A stretch of 64,000 nucleotides of DNA from contig NZ_CP133269.1 in assembly GCF_030915525.1 (NCBI RefSeq), forward strand, positions 1,947,001-2,011,000. Direction: 5' to 3'. Positions 15,694 to 24,748 of this stretch are shown here, piece by piece; position 1 is the stretch's first letter, and each line of letters opens with the position of its first letter. The notes under the pieces are model-generated. The model searched no databases and was not told the origin of the DNA. It was given only the letters and a program-made list of their open reading frames with translations. This stretch comes from Neobacillus sp. PS2-9 (lineage in GTDB: Bacteria; Bacillota; Bacilli; Bacillales; Cytobacillaceae). The position numbers were made by a program, and so were the translations under genes.

Positions 15694-16536
15694 ATGAGTA
15701 AAATTAAAATTGTAACCGATTCAACCTTAGATATCTCACAAGAAATGGCTAAACAACTAGGTATTATTGTAGTTCCTTTATCCGTTACGATAAATGATGA
15801 AACCTATTTAGACCGGGTGGATATAGAGCCGGCTGAATTTATTGATAAAATGAGCAAAGCAAAAGAATTACCTAAAAGTTCCCAACCTGCGGCTGGTGTT
15901 TTTCTAGAGGTTTACGATGAACTTGGGAATGAAGGCTATGAAGTATTATCCATACATATGACAGGGAAAATGAGCGGTACAGTGCGTTCAGCTGAAAGTG
16001 CAGCACAAATGACAGATACCAAGGTAACAGTAGTCGATTCAAAGTTTATTTCTACCGCTCTAGCTTTTCAAGTGAAGGAAGCTGCTTTTATGGCTGAGCA
16101 AGGGAAAGAAATGAATGAAATCTTATCCCGATTAGAAACAATCCAGGAACATACCAAACTATATATCATGGTTGATACATTAGAAAATCTCGTTAAGGGT
16201 GGTAGAATCGGAAAAGGAAAGGCATTCATTGGCTCTCTATTAAATATCAAACCGATTGCGTCACTTGAAGGGGCAGAATATACTCCGGTTACAAAGGTTC
16301 GCAGCCATTCTCAGGTCGTTAAATTTTTGGCCAAGCAGTTTGCGGAAGATGTGAAGGGGAAAACGATTCGTGGTGTTGGTCTAGTCCATTCTGGTGCCCA
16401 TGAACTTGCAGTAAAAGTAAAAGAGAGCATCTTCGATTTAACTGGATTCCAGGATGTTCAAATTGATTATACCGGTCCAACTATTAGTACACACACCGGT
16501 CCTGGTACAATAGCTCTCATGTATTATTATGAATAG
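15694..16536 (+). CDS. DegV/FakB family fatty-acid-binding protein
   Basis: 280 aa. DegV proteins bind a fatty acid and present it to the FakA kinase for phospholipid synthesis. Family marks: KIVTDSTLDIS at the start, PKSSQPAAGVF, HMTGKMSGT, and TGPTISTHTGPGT near the C-terminus. Single-gene unit with own promoter and terminator. The sequence does not show which fatty acid is bound. Confidence 0.9.
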   Translation: MSKIKIVTDSTLDISQEMAKQLGIIVVPLSVTINDETYLDRVDIEPAEFIDKMSKAKELPKSSQPAAGVFLEVYDELGNEGYEVLSIHMTGKMSGTVRSAESAAQMTDTKVTVVDSKFISTALAFQVKEAAFMAEQGKEMNEILSRLETIQEHTKLYIMVDTLENLVKGGRIGKGKAFIGSLLNIKPIASLEGAEYTPVTKVRSHSQVVKFLAKQFAEDVKGKTIRGVGLVHSGAHELAVKVKESIFDLTGFQDVQIDYTGPTISTHTGPGTIALMYYYE

Positions 16537-16543
16537 AGGATTG

Positions 16544-16584
16544 AATAACAGGATGGTGCCTGACACCATCCTGTTATTTTTTAC
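16544..16584. terminator. Bidirectional terminator of degV and MBL gene
   Basis: 15-bp perfect stem AATAACAGGATGGTG / CACCATCCTGTTATT with T run on the plus strand. Its right arm overlaps the stop codon of the converging minus-strand gene. Confidence 0.85.
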
Positions 16585-17464
16585 TGACTAGCTCGAGAGA
16601 AGACTCCACAACTGTATAGCCTAGGCGGTGCAGATGCTTTCGAATTCCTCCGCGTTCCCAAGTTTTAAGGATCGAGTTTTGCAGCATTTTCTTTGGATAA
16701 AAAATACCGATATTTGTTAATTCCTCAAAGTTCATGCCCTGTTTTATATATTGATCAATTACCTGGTCTCTTCTGTCGATGATGGCAAGGAATGTTTCCA
16801 TGGCTTGATAAAACTCTTGTTTATTGAAAATTCCTTTTTGATGCCCGGTTATATATGTATCGGCATCAAGGGAAAGTAATCGTTTACCAGAAGCAATGAA
16901 ATCCTCAATATTTCCATCACTGCCGTTATACCACGGACCAAAAGACGTCATGTCATAATCCCCAGCGAAAACCACACCCAATTCAGGAAAATAAGGGCAA
17001 GATAAGCCCATCGTATGCCCAGGGGTATGTAGAAATTGTACTTTTACGTCCCCAAATAAATAGGTTGTTTCATATTCATAGGTTCCCGAAATCTCGCCAA
17101 GGTTTTTAACCCATTCTTGTGGAAGGGTCTTTTTCCACTGCTCGACGCCTTCCTTGCCCCATTCTTGATAAACGCCATTGACACTTGCTACCCCCTCAAT
17201 CGTTAATGAGGTCTCGTACTCAATGGGATTAATTAGTTTTGTAGCATCCCTAAACAAATGATTATGGAGAGTATGGTCAGGGTGGTAGTGGGTGTTAATG
17301 ATTAGCTCTACACCATATTCCCTATCAAGTTCTAACAGTTGATCGGCATCGGCCCCACTATCGATTAACACTTTTTCAGGACAATCTATATAAAGACTTC
17401 TTGAAAAAGGAACTTTGCTATAATTTGGACCTTCCAGTATCATAATTGGACCAATTCGCTCCAT
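16574..17464 (-). CDS. MBL-fold metallo-hydrolase
   Basis: Metallo-beta-lactamase fold hydrolase, 296 aa. Metal motif THYHPDH, later HTPGHTMG, FAGDYD and TGHQKG give the standard binuclear ligand set. ATG at 17464 lies 6 nt after AGAGGTG. The substrate cannot be read from sequence. A perfect TetR-type operator of the FadR pattern lies about 50 bp upstream, which hints at a link to acyl-CoA or lipid metabolism. Confidence 0.88.
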   Translation of the reverse strand: MERIGPIMILEGPNYSKVPFSRSLYIDCPEKVLIDSGADADQLLELDREYGVELIINTHYHPDHTLHNHLFRDATKLINPIEYETSLTIEGVASVNGVYQEWGKEGVEQWKKTLPQEWVKNLGEISGTYEYETTYLFGDVKVQFLHTPGHTMGLSCPYFPELGVVFAGDYDMTSFGPWYNGSDGNIEDFIASGKRLLSLDADTYITGHQKGIFNKQEFYQAMETFLAIIDRRDQVIDQYIKQGMNFEELTNIGIFYPKKMLQNSILKTWERGGIRKHLHRLGYTVVESSLELVSKK

Positions 17465-17510
17465 AAAAATCACCTCTCAAAATAGAAAACTGTATCCTTG
17501 GTCAAACAAA

Positions 17511-17538
17511 TACAATGAATGAACACTCATTCATTGTA
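17511..17538. promoter_or_regulatory. FadR-like TetR-family operator
   Basis: Perfect 12-bp dyad TACAATGAATGA - ACAC - TCATTCATTGTA. The core TGAATGA-N4-TCATTCA matches the B. subtilis FadR operator pattern. It lies between the MBL-fold gene and the gerXA operon. Confidence 0.7.
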
Positions 17539-17650
17539 TCATATTGTCATTTGTAAAGAAACCACTATGCAAATAAAGGTATCCTTATAATGGGTAAAAA
17601 TAGGATTTTCGGTAAACCTAAAAAAAATAGTAATTATAAAGGTGCTGACA

Positions 17651-19171
17651 ATGTTTAAGCGAAAATCCAAAAATAATCAATCCGATGAATTTAAAAAGCA
17701 TAGTTTTGATGTAGATGAACTTAAAGAGCAGTTAAACAATGAACTGGGAGCATGTTCAGATATTAACTTTAGAACCTTAAAAAAAGATGGTAAAAAAATT
17801 CTTGTGTCTTTCCTTAGTAGCCTGATAGATAAAACCAGTCTAGACGAATTTATTTTATTAGCTATTCAACAGCAAAAAGATTCAATGGATTGGACAACAG
17901 AAAATCTGGCACAGATTTTACCTATTGCTGAACTGCAAGCAGCCAATCAATTAAAGGAAGTCGTTTCCTCCTTAATTGAGGGCTATGCCTATATTTATAT
18001 TGAAGGTGAGCCGTTCGGAATCCTCGCGAATATCGGTACAACAGTAGAGAGATCCTTAGAAAAAGCGGAAACAGAATCATTAGTTTATGGACCGAAGATT
18101 TCTTTTACAGAGTCGCTAATAGGAAATTTAAATATCATTAGAAGTAATCTTAAGGATAAAGAATTATGTATGGAAGATATAAGTATTGGGAGCAGAGTAA
18201 AAACACCTGGAAAGATTGTATATATAAGGGATATTGCAGATGAAGAAAATATAAATACCTTTAAACAAAGAATTAATGACTTAGAATTTGATTATATTCC
18301 AGATACAACCGTATTAGGGCAGTTGATTGAGGATAATAGTTGGACTGTATTTCCACAAATTATGTCCTCCGAGCTTCCAGACCGCGTATCCCTTTCATTA
18401 ATGAGAGGTAAAGTTGCGGTCTTAATGGACAGGTCACCTGCGGCGATATATGGACCAACCCCATTTTTAAGCTTTTTTGAGTCCACTGAAGACGTTTATA
18501 TGCGCTGGAACATGGGGCTATTTTTAAGAATGCTGCGAATTGTAGCGATCTTTTTATCGGTTTTATTAACCCCAGCATATGTAGCGGTTTTGACCTATCA
18601 TTATGAGGTTATTCCATCTCCCCTGCTTGTTTCATTAGGTCAATCCAGAGCGAATGTTCCGTTTCCTCCTGTATTTGAAGCTTTGCTATTAGAATTTGTT
18701 ATTGAACTCTTAAGAGAAGCTGGTGCTAGACTACCAACAAAAGTGGGTCAAACCATGGGTATCGTTGGTGGTATAGTCATCGGACAAGCTGCTGTTCAGG
18801 CTGGGTTTACGAGTAATATATTAATTATTATTATTGCCCTGAGTGCACTAGGGTCTTTTACTTCTCCAAGTTATATCATGGGTACCGCGATTCGAATGAT
18901 TCGGTTCCCGATTATTCTGTTAGCGGGTATATGGGGTGGTATTGGTATCATGCTGTCATTTTGTTTCTTCCTTATTCATTTGTTGAAACTGACTTCCTTA
19001 GGGAGTCCGTATTTTATGCCAGTCTACCCGTTTCGTTGGAGGGACTTAGGATACAGTATCATTAAATTTCCCGTTCAATACTTGCCTTTTAGACCAGTTA
19101 CTAATCATCCAGTAGATAGTAGTCGATTTAAAGAGAAAAAGGCGAATAAAAAGAAGGATGTAGATGAATAG
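17651..19171 (+). CDS. Spore germinant receptor subunit A (GerA family)
   Basis: 506 aa GerAA-type subunit of a spore inner-membrane nutrient receptor. Large soluble N-domain (about 1-280), then five or so membrane helices with the family signatures PFPPVFEALLLEF, RLPTKVGQTMGIVGG and SFTSPSYIMG. ATG at 17651 follows AAAGGTG. First of a three-gene A-B-C receptor operon. The germinant it senses cannot be predicted. Confidence 0.94.
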   Translation: MFKRKSKNNQSDEFKKHSFDVDELKEQLNNELGACSDINFRTLKKDGKKILVSFLSSLIDKTSLDEFILLAIQQQKDSMDWTTENLAQILPIAELQAANQLKEVVSSLIEGYAYIYIEGEPFGILANIGTTVERSLEKAETESLVYGPKISFTESLIGNLNIIRSNLKDKELCMEDISIGSRVKTPGKIVYIRDIADEENINTFKQRINDLEFDYIPDTTVLGQLIEDNSWTVFPQIMSSELPDRVSLSLMRGKVAVLMDRSPAAIYGPTPFLSFFESTEDVYMRWNMGLFLRMLRIVAIFLSVLLTPAYVAVLTYHYEVIPSPLLVSLGQSRANVPFPPVFEALLLEFVIELLREAGARLPTKVGQTMGIVGGIVIGQAAVQAGFTSNILIIIIALSALGSFTSPSYIMGTAIRMIRFPIILLAGIWGGIGIMLSFCFFLIHLLKLTSLGSPYFMPVYPFRWRDLGYSIIKFPVQYLPFRPVTNHPVDSSRFKEKKANKKKDVDE

Positions 19172-19182
19172 GAGCGGTCAAG

Positions 19183-20301
19183 ATGAAAGTGAATTTACAT
19201 CCAAAAGAGGGACTGTTATTTGAAGCATTTCTTGTCGTGTTTATTGTCCATGCCATCCAAACGGGAGTAGGTTTAGTAGGACTTCCGAGGGTTGTCTATA
19301 TGGAAGCCAAACATGATGCGTGGATTGCTGTCCTTCTTGGAGGGATTTTTACTGCATTTGTATTAGTCATGATGGTGCGTATGCTTGGAAAATATGATAG
19401 TGCTGATTTGTACGGAATCCATGTTGATGTTTTTGGTAAATGGATAGGTCATGCATTAAGTATTTTCTATATGCTGTATTTAAGTCTTAGCTTTTTTATT
19501 ATCCTTATGAATTATATAGAAATTATCCAAGTTTGGATTTTTCCAGATCTTCCAACCTGGCAAATTTCTTTAGTTTTAATCCTTCTGACTATTTATGCTG
19601 TAACTGGTGGTGTTCGTGTAATTGTAGGAGTGGCCTTCCTATCAGTACTGGGAACCTTTTGGCTTAACTTTTTCATCATTGTACCTATTAGGTATTCCGA
19701 TTTCAAACATCTTCTTCCCATTATGAACATTAATATGATGCAGCTAGTGAAAGGCATGTACAAAACCACTCTATCGCTCATGGGGTTTGAATTAATTATG
19801 TTCTTTTATCCTTATGTAAAAGACAAAAAGAAAGTCATGCTGTACACACAGATAGGAAATCTTTATACCACTGCAATATTTACTTTGATTACTCTAGTTT
19901 GTATTGCGTTTTTCTCAGAAAATGGTTTAGCACGAACCATTTGGCCGGTTTTATCGATGTTCAAGATTGTGAAATTGCCCAACTTAGAACGATTTGAATT
20001 TATTGCCGTTTCCTTTTGGATGTTAATTATTTTACCAAATATGTGCGGTTATTTATGGGCCGCATCTAAAGGCCTTAAACGAATCTTTCAATTGAAACAG
20101 AAAAAAGGGATTTGGATTATTGGACTTTTAGTTTGGATAGGAACCTTTTTTATTAAAGCTCGATACCAAATGAATGTAGTAACTGATTACACGGCTAAGC
20201 TTGGATTCGTTGCAGCGTTCTGTTATCCAATACTCCTTTCAGTGATTGTTTCTGTGAAAAAGTGGCTCCAAAGGAGGAAGAAATCGAATGCTGAAGTGTA
20301 G
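19183..20301 (+). CDS. Spore germinant receptor subunit B (GerB family)
   Basis: 372 aa, about ten hydrophobic helices, APC-superfamily-like GerB permease that forms the germinant-binding membrane subunit. N-terminal HAIQTGVGLVGLPR is the typical GerB opening. Starts 11 nt after subunit A and overlaps subunit C by 14 nt, indicating a single operon. Confidence 0.93.
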   Translation: MKVNLHPKEGLLFEAFLVVFIVHAIQTGVGLVGLPRVVYMEAKHDAWIAVLLGGIFTAFVLVMMVRMLGKYDSADLYGIHVDVFGKWIGHALSIFYMLYLSLSFFIILMNYIEIIQVWIFPDLPTWQISLVLILLTIYAVTGGVRVIVGVAFLSVLGTFWLNFFIIVPIRYSDFKHLLPIMNINMMQLVKGMYKTTLSLMGFELIMFFYPYVKDKKKVMLYTQIGNLYTTAIFTLITLVCIAFFSENGLARTIWPVLSMFKIVKLPNLERFEFIAVSFWMLIILPNMCGYLWAASKGLKRIFQLKQKKGIWIIGLLVWIGTFFIKARYQMNVVTDYTAKLGFVAAFCYPILLSVIVSVKKWLQRRKKSNAEV

Positions 20302-21439
20302 CAGAAGTAAATTACTTTTATTACTTGCTTGTTGCATGACAATCATGACAGGATGTGTGGAACAAAAGCCGCTTGAAAAGTTGGGCCTCATTACTACTGC
20401 CGGATACGATTTAATAGGCAAGGAGCAAATTAAAGGAATTGTAGTCGTACAAAAGTTTGATCCTATGGCTAAATCAGCAACAAAGGTTATAAGTGCGATT
20501 TCAAAAACAAGCAAAGGATTAAGGCAAGCAGAAAATCTTAAATCCAACCAAAAACTGGTCTCAGGACAGCTTCGGTCGGTTGTTTATAGTAGAGAACTTG
20601 CTGAAAAAGGGATTATACAATTAGTTGATACGTTAAACCGTGATGCTGCTATTGGCAACATGGTTTATTTAACAATTGCAGACCAAACAGCTGAGGAGAT
20701 TATGAAAATTGACTATAGTAAAACAAATATTAACCTTGGCACATACATCTATAATTTAATCAAACAGAATGTCGAGGGAGAGCAAATTATCTCACCCACC
20801 TTACAAGAATTTAATCATAATTACTATGATATTGGTAAAGATCCCGTTCTTCCCATCTTAAAAATGCAAGGTGGGGACGTGGTTATTTCAGGCGTCGGAC
20901 TATTCAGAGAGGATCGATTGGTTGATGAGCTGAAGCAATCGCAGCTATTCTTTTTGAAGATTTTAGTTGATAAATACAAAGCCGGAACACTGGAATTAGG
21001 CTTCAAAAAAGAAGAACTTCAAGATATTATGTTAAAAGGTTTAGTACAAACCCCCTTGTATAATAATATCTACCTCACGATTGATAATATAAGGAGCAAG
21101 TCTAAAATAAAATTGATTGACAAACAGAATCTCAAATTCAAAGTGGAAATAAAATTAGATTCAAGGCTATTAGAGATGACAGAGCCATTGGATTTGTCGA
21201 AACCAGCGACAGTAAAGCTACTAGAGAAAAAAATGAACAAAGCAATGGAAAAGCAAGTAGAGGATCTACTCTATCATTTAAGGGAACTAGATATTGATCC
21301 TATAGGCTTTGGAAATGAGTATGAAGTACATTACAGAGGCCAGCAAATATCCAAAGAGAAATGGAGAGAACTATATAAAAAGGCTGAGTTTGATGTACAA
21401 GTAAAGAATAGGATTGAGAAAACAGGTGTAATTGATTGA
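20288..21439 (+). CDS. Spore germinant receptor lipoprotein subunit C (GerC family)
   Basis: 383 aa lipoprotein; lipobox TIMTGC with lipidated C23. GerC features: DLIGKEQIKGIVVVQKF strand, LRSVVYSRELAEKGI, and the C-terminal domain ending in EVHYRGQQISKEKWR. Strong AAAGGAGGA ribosome site. Completes the A-B-C receptor set. Confidence 0.93.
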   Translation: MLKCSRSKLLLLLACCMTIMTGCVEQKPLEKLGLITTAGYDLIGKEQIKGIVVVQKFDPMAKSATKVISAISKTSKGLRQAENLKSNQKLVSGQLRSVVYSRELAEKGIIQLVDTLNRDAAIGNMVYLTIADQTAEEIMKIDYSKTNINLGTYIYNLIKQNVEGEQIISPTLQEFNHNYYDIGKDPVLPILKMQGGDVVISGVGLFREDRLVDELKQSQLFFLKILVDKYKAGTLELGFKKEELQDIMLKGLVQTPLYNNIYLTIDNIRSKSKIKLIDKQNLKFKVEIKLDSRLLEMTEPLDLSKPATVKLLEKKMNKAMEKQVEDLLYHLRELDIDPIGFGNEYEVHYRGQQISKEKWRELYKKAEFDVQVKNRIEKTGVID

Positions 21440-21519
21440 ATAAACTCTTTCTCTTTTCACTTTTGTCTTTCTTTGTTAAACTATTCACGAAATGAATAGA
21501 AAAGGTTGCAGGTGATTAG

Positions 21520-22098
21520 ATGAAGATTCGGTATTTGTTGTATTTTGTTATCGTTGGTATGCTTTTATTAGCTGGATGTGGAAAAAAAGAAATAGAAAAT
21601 GCCGTTAATTGGCCTATTAAAGATTTCACAGCAACTAGTCAGGAGCATAAGACGGTTGGATTAAAAGATTTAAAAGGTAAGGTTTGGATTTCAGATTTTA
21701 TTTTTACAAGCTGTGCCGATGTCTGCCCGCCAATGACTGCTAATATGGCTAAACTACAAAAAATGGTAAACGACAAAGGGTTAGAAAACGTAGAGTTTGT
21801 TTCCTTCAGTGTCGATCCTTCAGTGGATACTCCAGAAGCATTAAAGAACTATGCTACGCAGTTCGGTGCCGATCTTAAAAACTGGACGTTACTAACGGGT
21901 TATTCTCAAGAGTTTATTGAAGAATTTGCTTTGAAGAACTATAAGGCTCTTGTAAAAAAACCGGAAGAAGGAAATCAAGTGATTCATGGAACCTCTATCT
22001 ATTTGGTCGATCAAAAAGGGAATATTAAAAAGTCCTATAATGGCTACAAGAATGTCCCGTTTGAAGAAATAATTTCTGATATAAAATCGTTACAATAG
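21520..22098 (+). CDS. ypmQ: SCO1/SenC family lipoprotein (YpmQ)
   Basis: 192 aa thioredoxin-fold copper chaperone or thiol reductase linked to cytochrome c oxidase CuA assembly. Lipobox LLAGC (C20). Copper/thiol motif C65-ADV-C69 and H156 (VIHGTS) are the three conserved SCO ligands. It is followed by ypmR and ypmS as in B. subtilis, though a terminator separates it from them. Confidence 0.92.
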   Translation: MKIRYLLYFVIVGMLLLAGCGKKEIENAVNWPIKDFTATSQEHKTVGLKDLKGKVWISDFIFTSCADVCPPMTANMAKLQKMVNDKGLENVEFVSFSVDPSVDTPEALKNYATQFGADLKNWTLLTGYSQEFIEEFALKNYKALVKKPEEGNQVIHGTSIYLVDQKGNIKKSYNGYKNVPFEEIISDIKSLQ

Positions 22099-22124
22099 AC
22101 CAATGAAATGGTCTATTTTTTTTA
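22094..22124 (+). terminator. Terminator of ypmQ
   Basis: 9-bp stem AATAGACCA / TGGTCTATT that includes the stop codon, followed by TTTTTT. Confidence 0.85.
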
Positions 22125-22209
22125 CCAAGAATAGGATATAGTGTAAATTTGTTTTGAATGATTTGGGTAGTGGTATAATAAAATTAGTTTAGAAAGCAGG
22201 TGAATAAAG

Positions 22210-23034
22210 ATGAAAAAGTATTTCACCGCTCTAATTCTCTCGATATTATTTTTAAGTTCATGTAGTCAATCTAACCCTTTAGAATTTCATCAAGAAAAGA
22301 AGGTAGCAGCACAGGTTTTTGAACAAATTCCTGCTGATTTTTATCCGCGTAAACTAACGATTGTTTCAGTAGGTGATTCCTTAACGAAAGGCATTGGGGA
22401 TAGTACTGGTAAAGGTGGATACTTACCATATTTAGAATCAATGCTAGAAAAAGAAAAAGGGATTCAAGAAGTTGATTTTTATAATTTTGGTGTAAAGGGT
22501 AATCGAACCACTCAACTTTTAAAAAGACTACAATCGCCGGAAATGAAATTAGCAATAAAGAAGGCTGATTTAGTAATTCTGACAATTGGCGGCAATGATA
22601 TTATGAAAGTTGTAAAGGATCATTTCTCTAATCTTCAGGTTTCTGACTTTATGAAGGAAAGAGAAAATTATAAAGACCATTTAACTCAAATAATGGAGGC
22701 TATTGCACAAGAAAATCCGGATGCATCTATCGTTTTAGTTGGCCTATATAATCCATTCGCCAAATGGTTTTCAGATATTAAAGAGATGGATCAAATTGTT
22801 GCCGATTGGAACCAAACTGGTCAAATGGTTATTGCCAATTATCCTCGTGCATATTTTGTCCCAATTGAGGATGTGTTCTTAAATGCATCCGAAGACCTTT
22901 TCTATACAGATAATTTCCATCCAAATAACAAAGGATATGAACTGATTGCACAAAGGTTGAATCAGACACTTGGAGAAAGTGTATTACCTGATCTGGAGAG
23001 AAAATCTTATACAGTCAGTACAGAGGAGAATTAG
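22210..23034 (+). CDS. ypmR: SGNH/GDSL hydrolase lipoprotein (YpmR)
   Basis: 274 aa. Lipobox LSSC (C18); block I VGDSLTKG with nucleophile S57, NFGVKGNRT, block III TIGGNDI, block V DNFHPNNKG supplying Asp-His. Exported lipase/esterase of unknown substrate, lipid-anchored outside the cell. Starts 7 nt before... the ypmS gene follows by only 6 nt, so the two are co-transcribed. Confidence 0.92.
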   Translation: MKKYFTALILSILFLSSCSQSNPLEFHQEKKVAAQVFEQIPADFYPRKLTIVSVGDSLTKGIGDSTGKGGYLPYLESMLEKEKGIQEVDFYNFGVKGNRTTQLLKRLQSPEMKLAIKKADLVILTIGGNDIMKVVKDHFSNLQVSDFMKERENYKDHLTQIMEAIAQENPDASIVLVGLYNPFAKWFSDIKEMDQIVADWNQTGQMVIANYPRAYFVPIEDVFLNASEDLFYTDNFHPNNKGYELIAQRLNQTLGESVLPDLERKSYTVSTEEN

Positions 23035-23040
23035 ACATTT

Positions 23041-23622
23041 ATGAAAAACAAGTGGAAGATTGGGTTCCTTCTCTTGTTAGGACTCAACGTATTAATCGCT
23101 ATTATCATGTTATCTTTAATAATGATGCCAACGAGTAATAAGGAAAGTAGCAAACAAAAAGATTTAAAGGAGGATGATCATGTATCCTTCCATGTAAAAT
23201 CAAATAAGAATGATCTTAATCAGCTAATCAATCATTACTTGAAGGAAGAAGCTGCTGATTCACCTATAGAGTACCAAGTGGTACTTGGGGATGAAGTGGA
23301 ACTATATGGAACAATACCTTTTTTTAGTGAAGAACTAAATATGAAACTTACTTTTGTACCTGAAGCGTTAAAAAATGGCGATTTGGTTCTTAAACAAAAA
23401 TCAATGGCGATTGGCCGATTACATCTACCAATTGCTTACGTTTTATCATTCATAAGTGACAATTACAAGCTCCCTAGGGGAGTGGATATTCGTCCAGATG
23501 ATCACTTGGTTTACGTTCATATGCAGCAATTAAAGTTGAAAAGTGATCTGAAAATCCAAGCAGATAAATTTGATTTAAAGAAAGATGATATCGCATTTAC
23601 CATTTTAGTTCCGGTGAAATAG
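23041..23622 (+). CDS. ypmS: YpmS family protein (DUF2140)
   Basis: 193 aa. Single N-terminal membrane helix (about 7-28) then an extracellular beta-rich domain (YQVVLGDEVELYGTIP, AIGRLHLPIAYVLSFI, LPRGVDIRP) typical of YpmS. Function not established. Located 6 nt after ypmR, ending at a strong terminator. Confidence 0.9.
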   Translation: MKNKWKIGFLLLLGLNVLIAIIMLSLIMMPTSNKESSKQKDLKEDDHVSFHVKSNKNDLNQLINHYLKEEAADSPIEYQVVLGDEVELYGTIPFFSEELNMKLTFVPEALKNGDLVLKQKSMAIGRLHLPIAYVLSFISDNYKLPRGVDIRPDDHLVYVHMQQLKLKSDLKIQADKFDLKKDDIAFTILVPVK

Positions 23623-23657
23623 GGGGGCTGACTTATAGTCAGCCTCTCTTTTTTTTA
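23622..23657 (+). terminator. Terminator of ypmRS
   Basis: Stem GGGGGGCTGACT / AGTCAGCCTCTC with a 3-nt loop and an eight-T tail. Confidence 0.9.
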
Positions 23658-24407
23658 ATCCTTCACGCTAATATAATGGATTTCAGGTTTCTCTTTTACT
23701 AAGCCTAGAAAAATGATGGTGTAGCTTTCATTGGGTTTAAAAGAAACACTTGGCAAAGAAAGAACTGCTTCTTTACTACCCGCCTCCCTTGCTTCAAGGT
23801 CAACTGTCATGGGGGTTAAACCTAAATATTCTGTTGCTTGTTTATAAGAGACTTTAGGGAAGATTACATCTTGGTCCTTTACGGCAATATCTAGTGGAGG
23901 AGCATCTGGTGATAAATGGATAAAACGCACCTTTGCTTCATTTAATGGTGTGGAAGGCTCATTTTGAAATACCAGCAGGCGTAATTTTTTTACAGAGTCT
24001 ATAGCCGTTAAGGTATAGGACTTTCCTGGCTCTACTGTTATTTTTTTATTTAAAACACTATCTACCATGTTCCCTGCTGGATAAATATCAATATGATATT
24101 TCCCTGCCTTTAAAGATAGTTCATTACTTACCTGTTTAAATGATAAGTCTCTGATTACTCGCTTCCCGTTAATATAGATATCTACATTGGGTGCATCTGG
24201 AGAAGTATGAAGGATGCGTATTTTCGCCTCAGTTTGAGATAGAGGGGGAGGAGTCCGCATAAATTGCAAAGCTTTATTCATGTATTTTAGATGTTTGCCA
24301 TAATAGTGCATGTGCAGGTTTGGGAGTGAATATTTATAGTGTTGTGCCAACAAATCATACATTGCCGCTCTTTGTAGATAATCGGTAGAGGTTCTTTTAT
24401 CAGACAT
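23655..24407 (-). CDS. DUF4397 domain protein
   Basis: 250 aa, two tandem DUF4397 beta-sandwich repeats: RILHTSPDAPNVDIYINGK (about 65-150) and RFIHLSPDAPPLDIAVKDQ (about 160-245). Starts at ATG 24407, eight nt after AGGAG. No signal peptide: the N-terminus is a helical 55-residue extension rich in Tyr and His. DUF4397 domains are usually exported; export here would need a route not visible in the sequence. Function unknown. Confidence 0.85.
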   Translation of the reverse strand: MSDKRTSTDYLQRAAMYDLLAQHYKYSLPNLHMHYYGKHLKYMNKALQFMRTPPPLSQTEAKIRILHTSPDAPNVDIYINGKRVIRDLSFKQVSNELSLKAGKYHIDIYPAGNMVDSVLNKKITVEPGKSYTLTAIDSVKKLRLLVFQNEPSTPLNEAKVRFIHLSPDAPPLDIAVKDQDVIFPKVSYKQATEYLGLTPMTVDLEAREAGSKEAVLSLPSVSFKPNESYTIIFLGLVKEKPEIHYISVKD

Positions 24408-24511
24408 TCGTTTCAACTCCTATCTATTGGTTTACATGATAATTTATTCATGCTTATTTAGGTAGGTGTCTACCATCTCTTGTTGAATGTTGAAAATTTT
24501 TCATTATTTGT

Positions 24512-24540
24512 TTACAAATGGATAAGTTAAACATATACTT
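24512..24540 (+). promoter_or_regulatory. Sigma-A promoter of rsgA leader
   Basis: TTTACA - 17 nt - TATACT, five of six matches in each hexamer with ideal spacing. Transcription would begin near 24547, about 27 nt before the leader ORF and about 200 nt before rsgA. Confidence 0.75.
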
Positions 24541-24573
24541 AAAATAATTACGATTGAAAGCGGGTGAAGTGCA

Positions 24574-24645
24574 ATGTTAATTGGAAATATTCGTAGAACT
24601 CATGATGTGAATATTGTTTGCACAGCCCAAAGAGGTTCAATTTAG
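24574..24645 (+). CDS. Putative 23-codon leader peptide upstream of rsgA
   Basis: ATG behind GGGTGAAG, 23 codons then TAG; begins MLIGNIRRTHD and ends CTAQRGSI. Codons 16-19 (TGC ACA GCC CAA) contain the 9-nt strand that pairs with the downstream terminator region, so ribosome position on this ORF could decide which hairpin forms. No homologous leader peptide is known to me. Confidence 0.55.
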   Translation: MLIGNIRRTHDVNIVCTAQRGSI

Positions 24646-24714
24646 GGAGATTTCTACCCTTGATTCCACTATGCGAGTAAAACCATGGGCTGTGTGTGCC
24701 TATGGTTTTTTATT
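24621..24714 (+). promoter_or_regulatory. Transcription attenuator of rsgA (antiterminator and terminator)
   Basis: Terminator: AAAACCATGGGC (24679-24690) pairs with GCCTATGGTTTT (24698-24709), 12 bp with one G-U, then a T run. Competing antiterminator: CACAGCCCA (24621-24629) pairs perfectly with TGGGCTGTG (24686-24694), which overlaps the terminator stem. The two structures cannot coexist. With the leader ORF this fills the 340-bp gap before rsgA. Confidence 0.75.
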
Positions 24715-24748
24715 ATGTAAAAAATACATTCTCGCTGGAGGAATTAAG

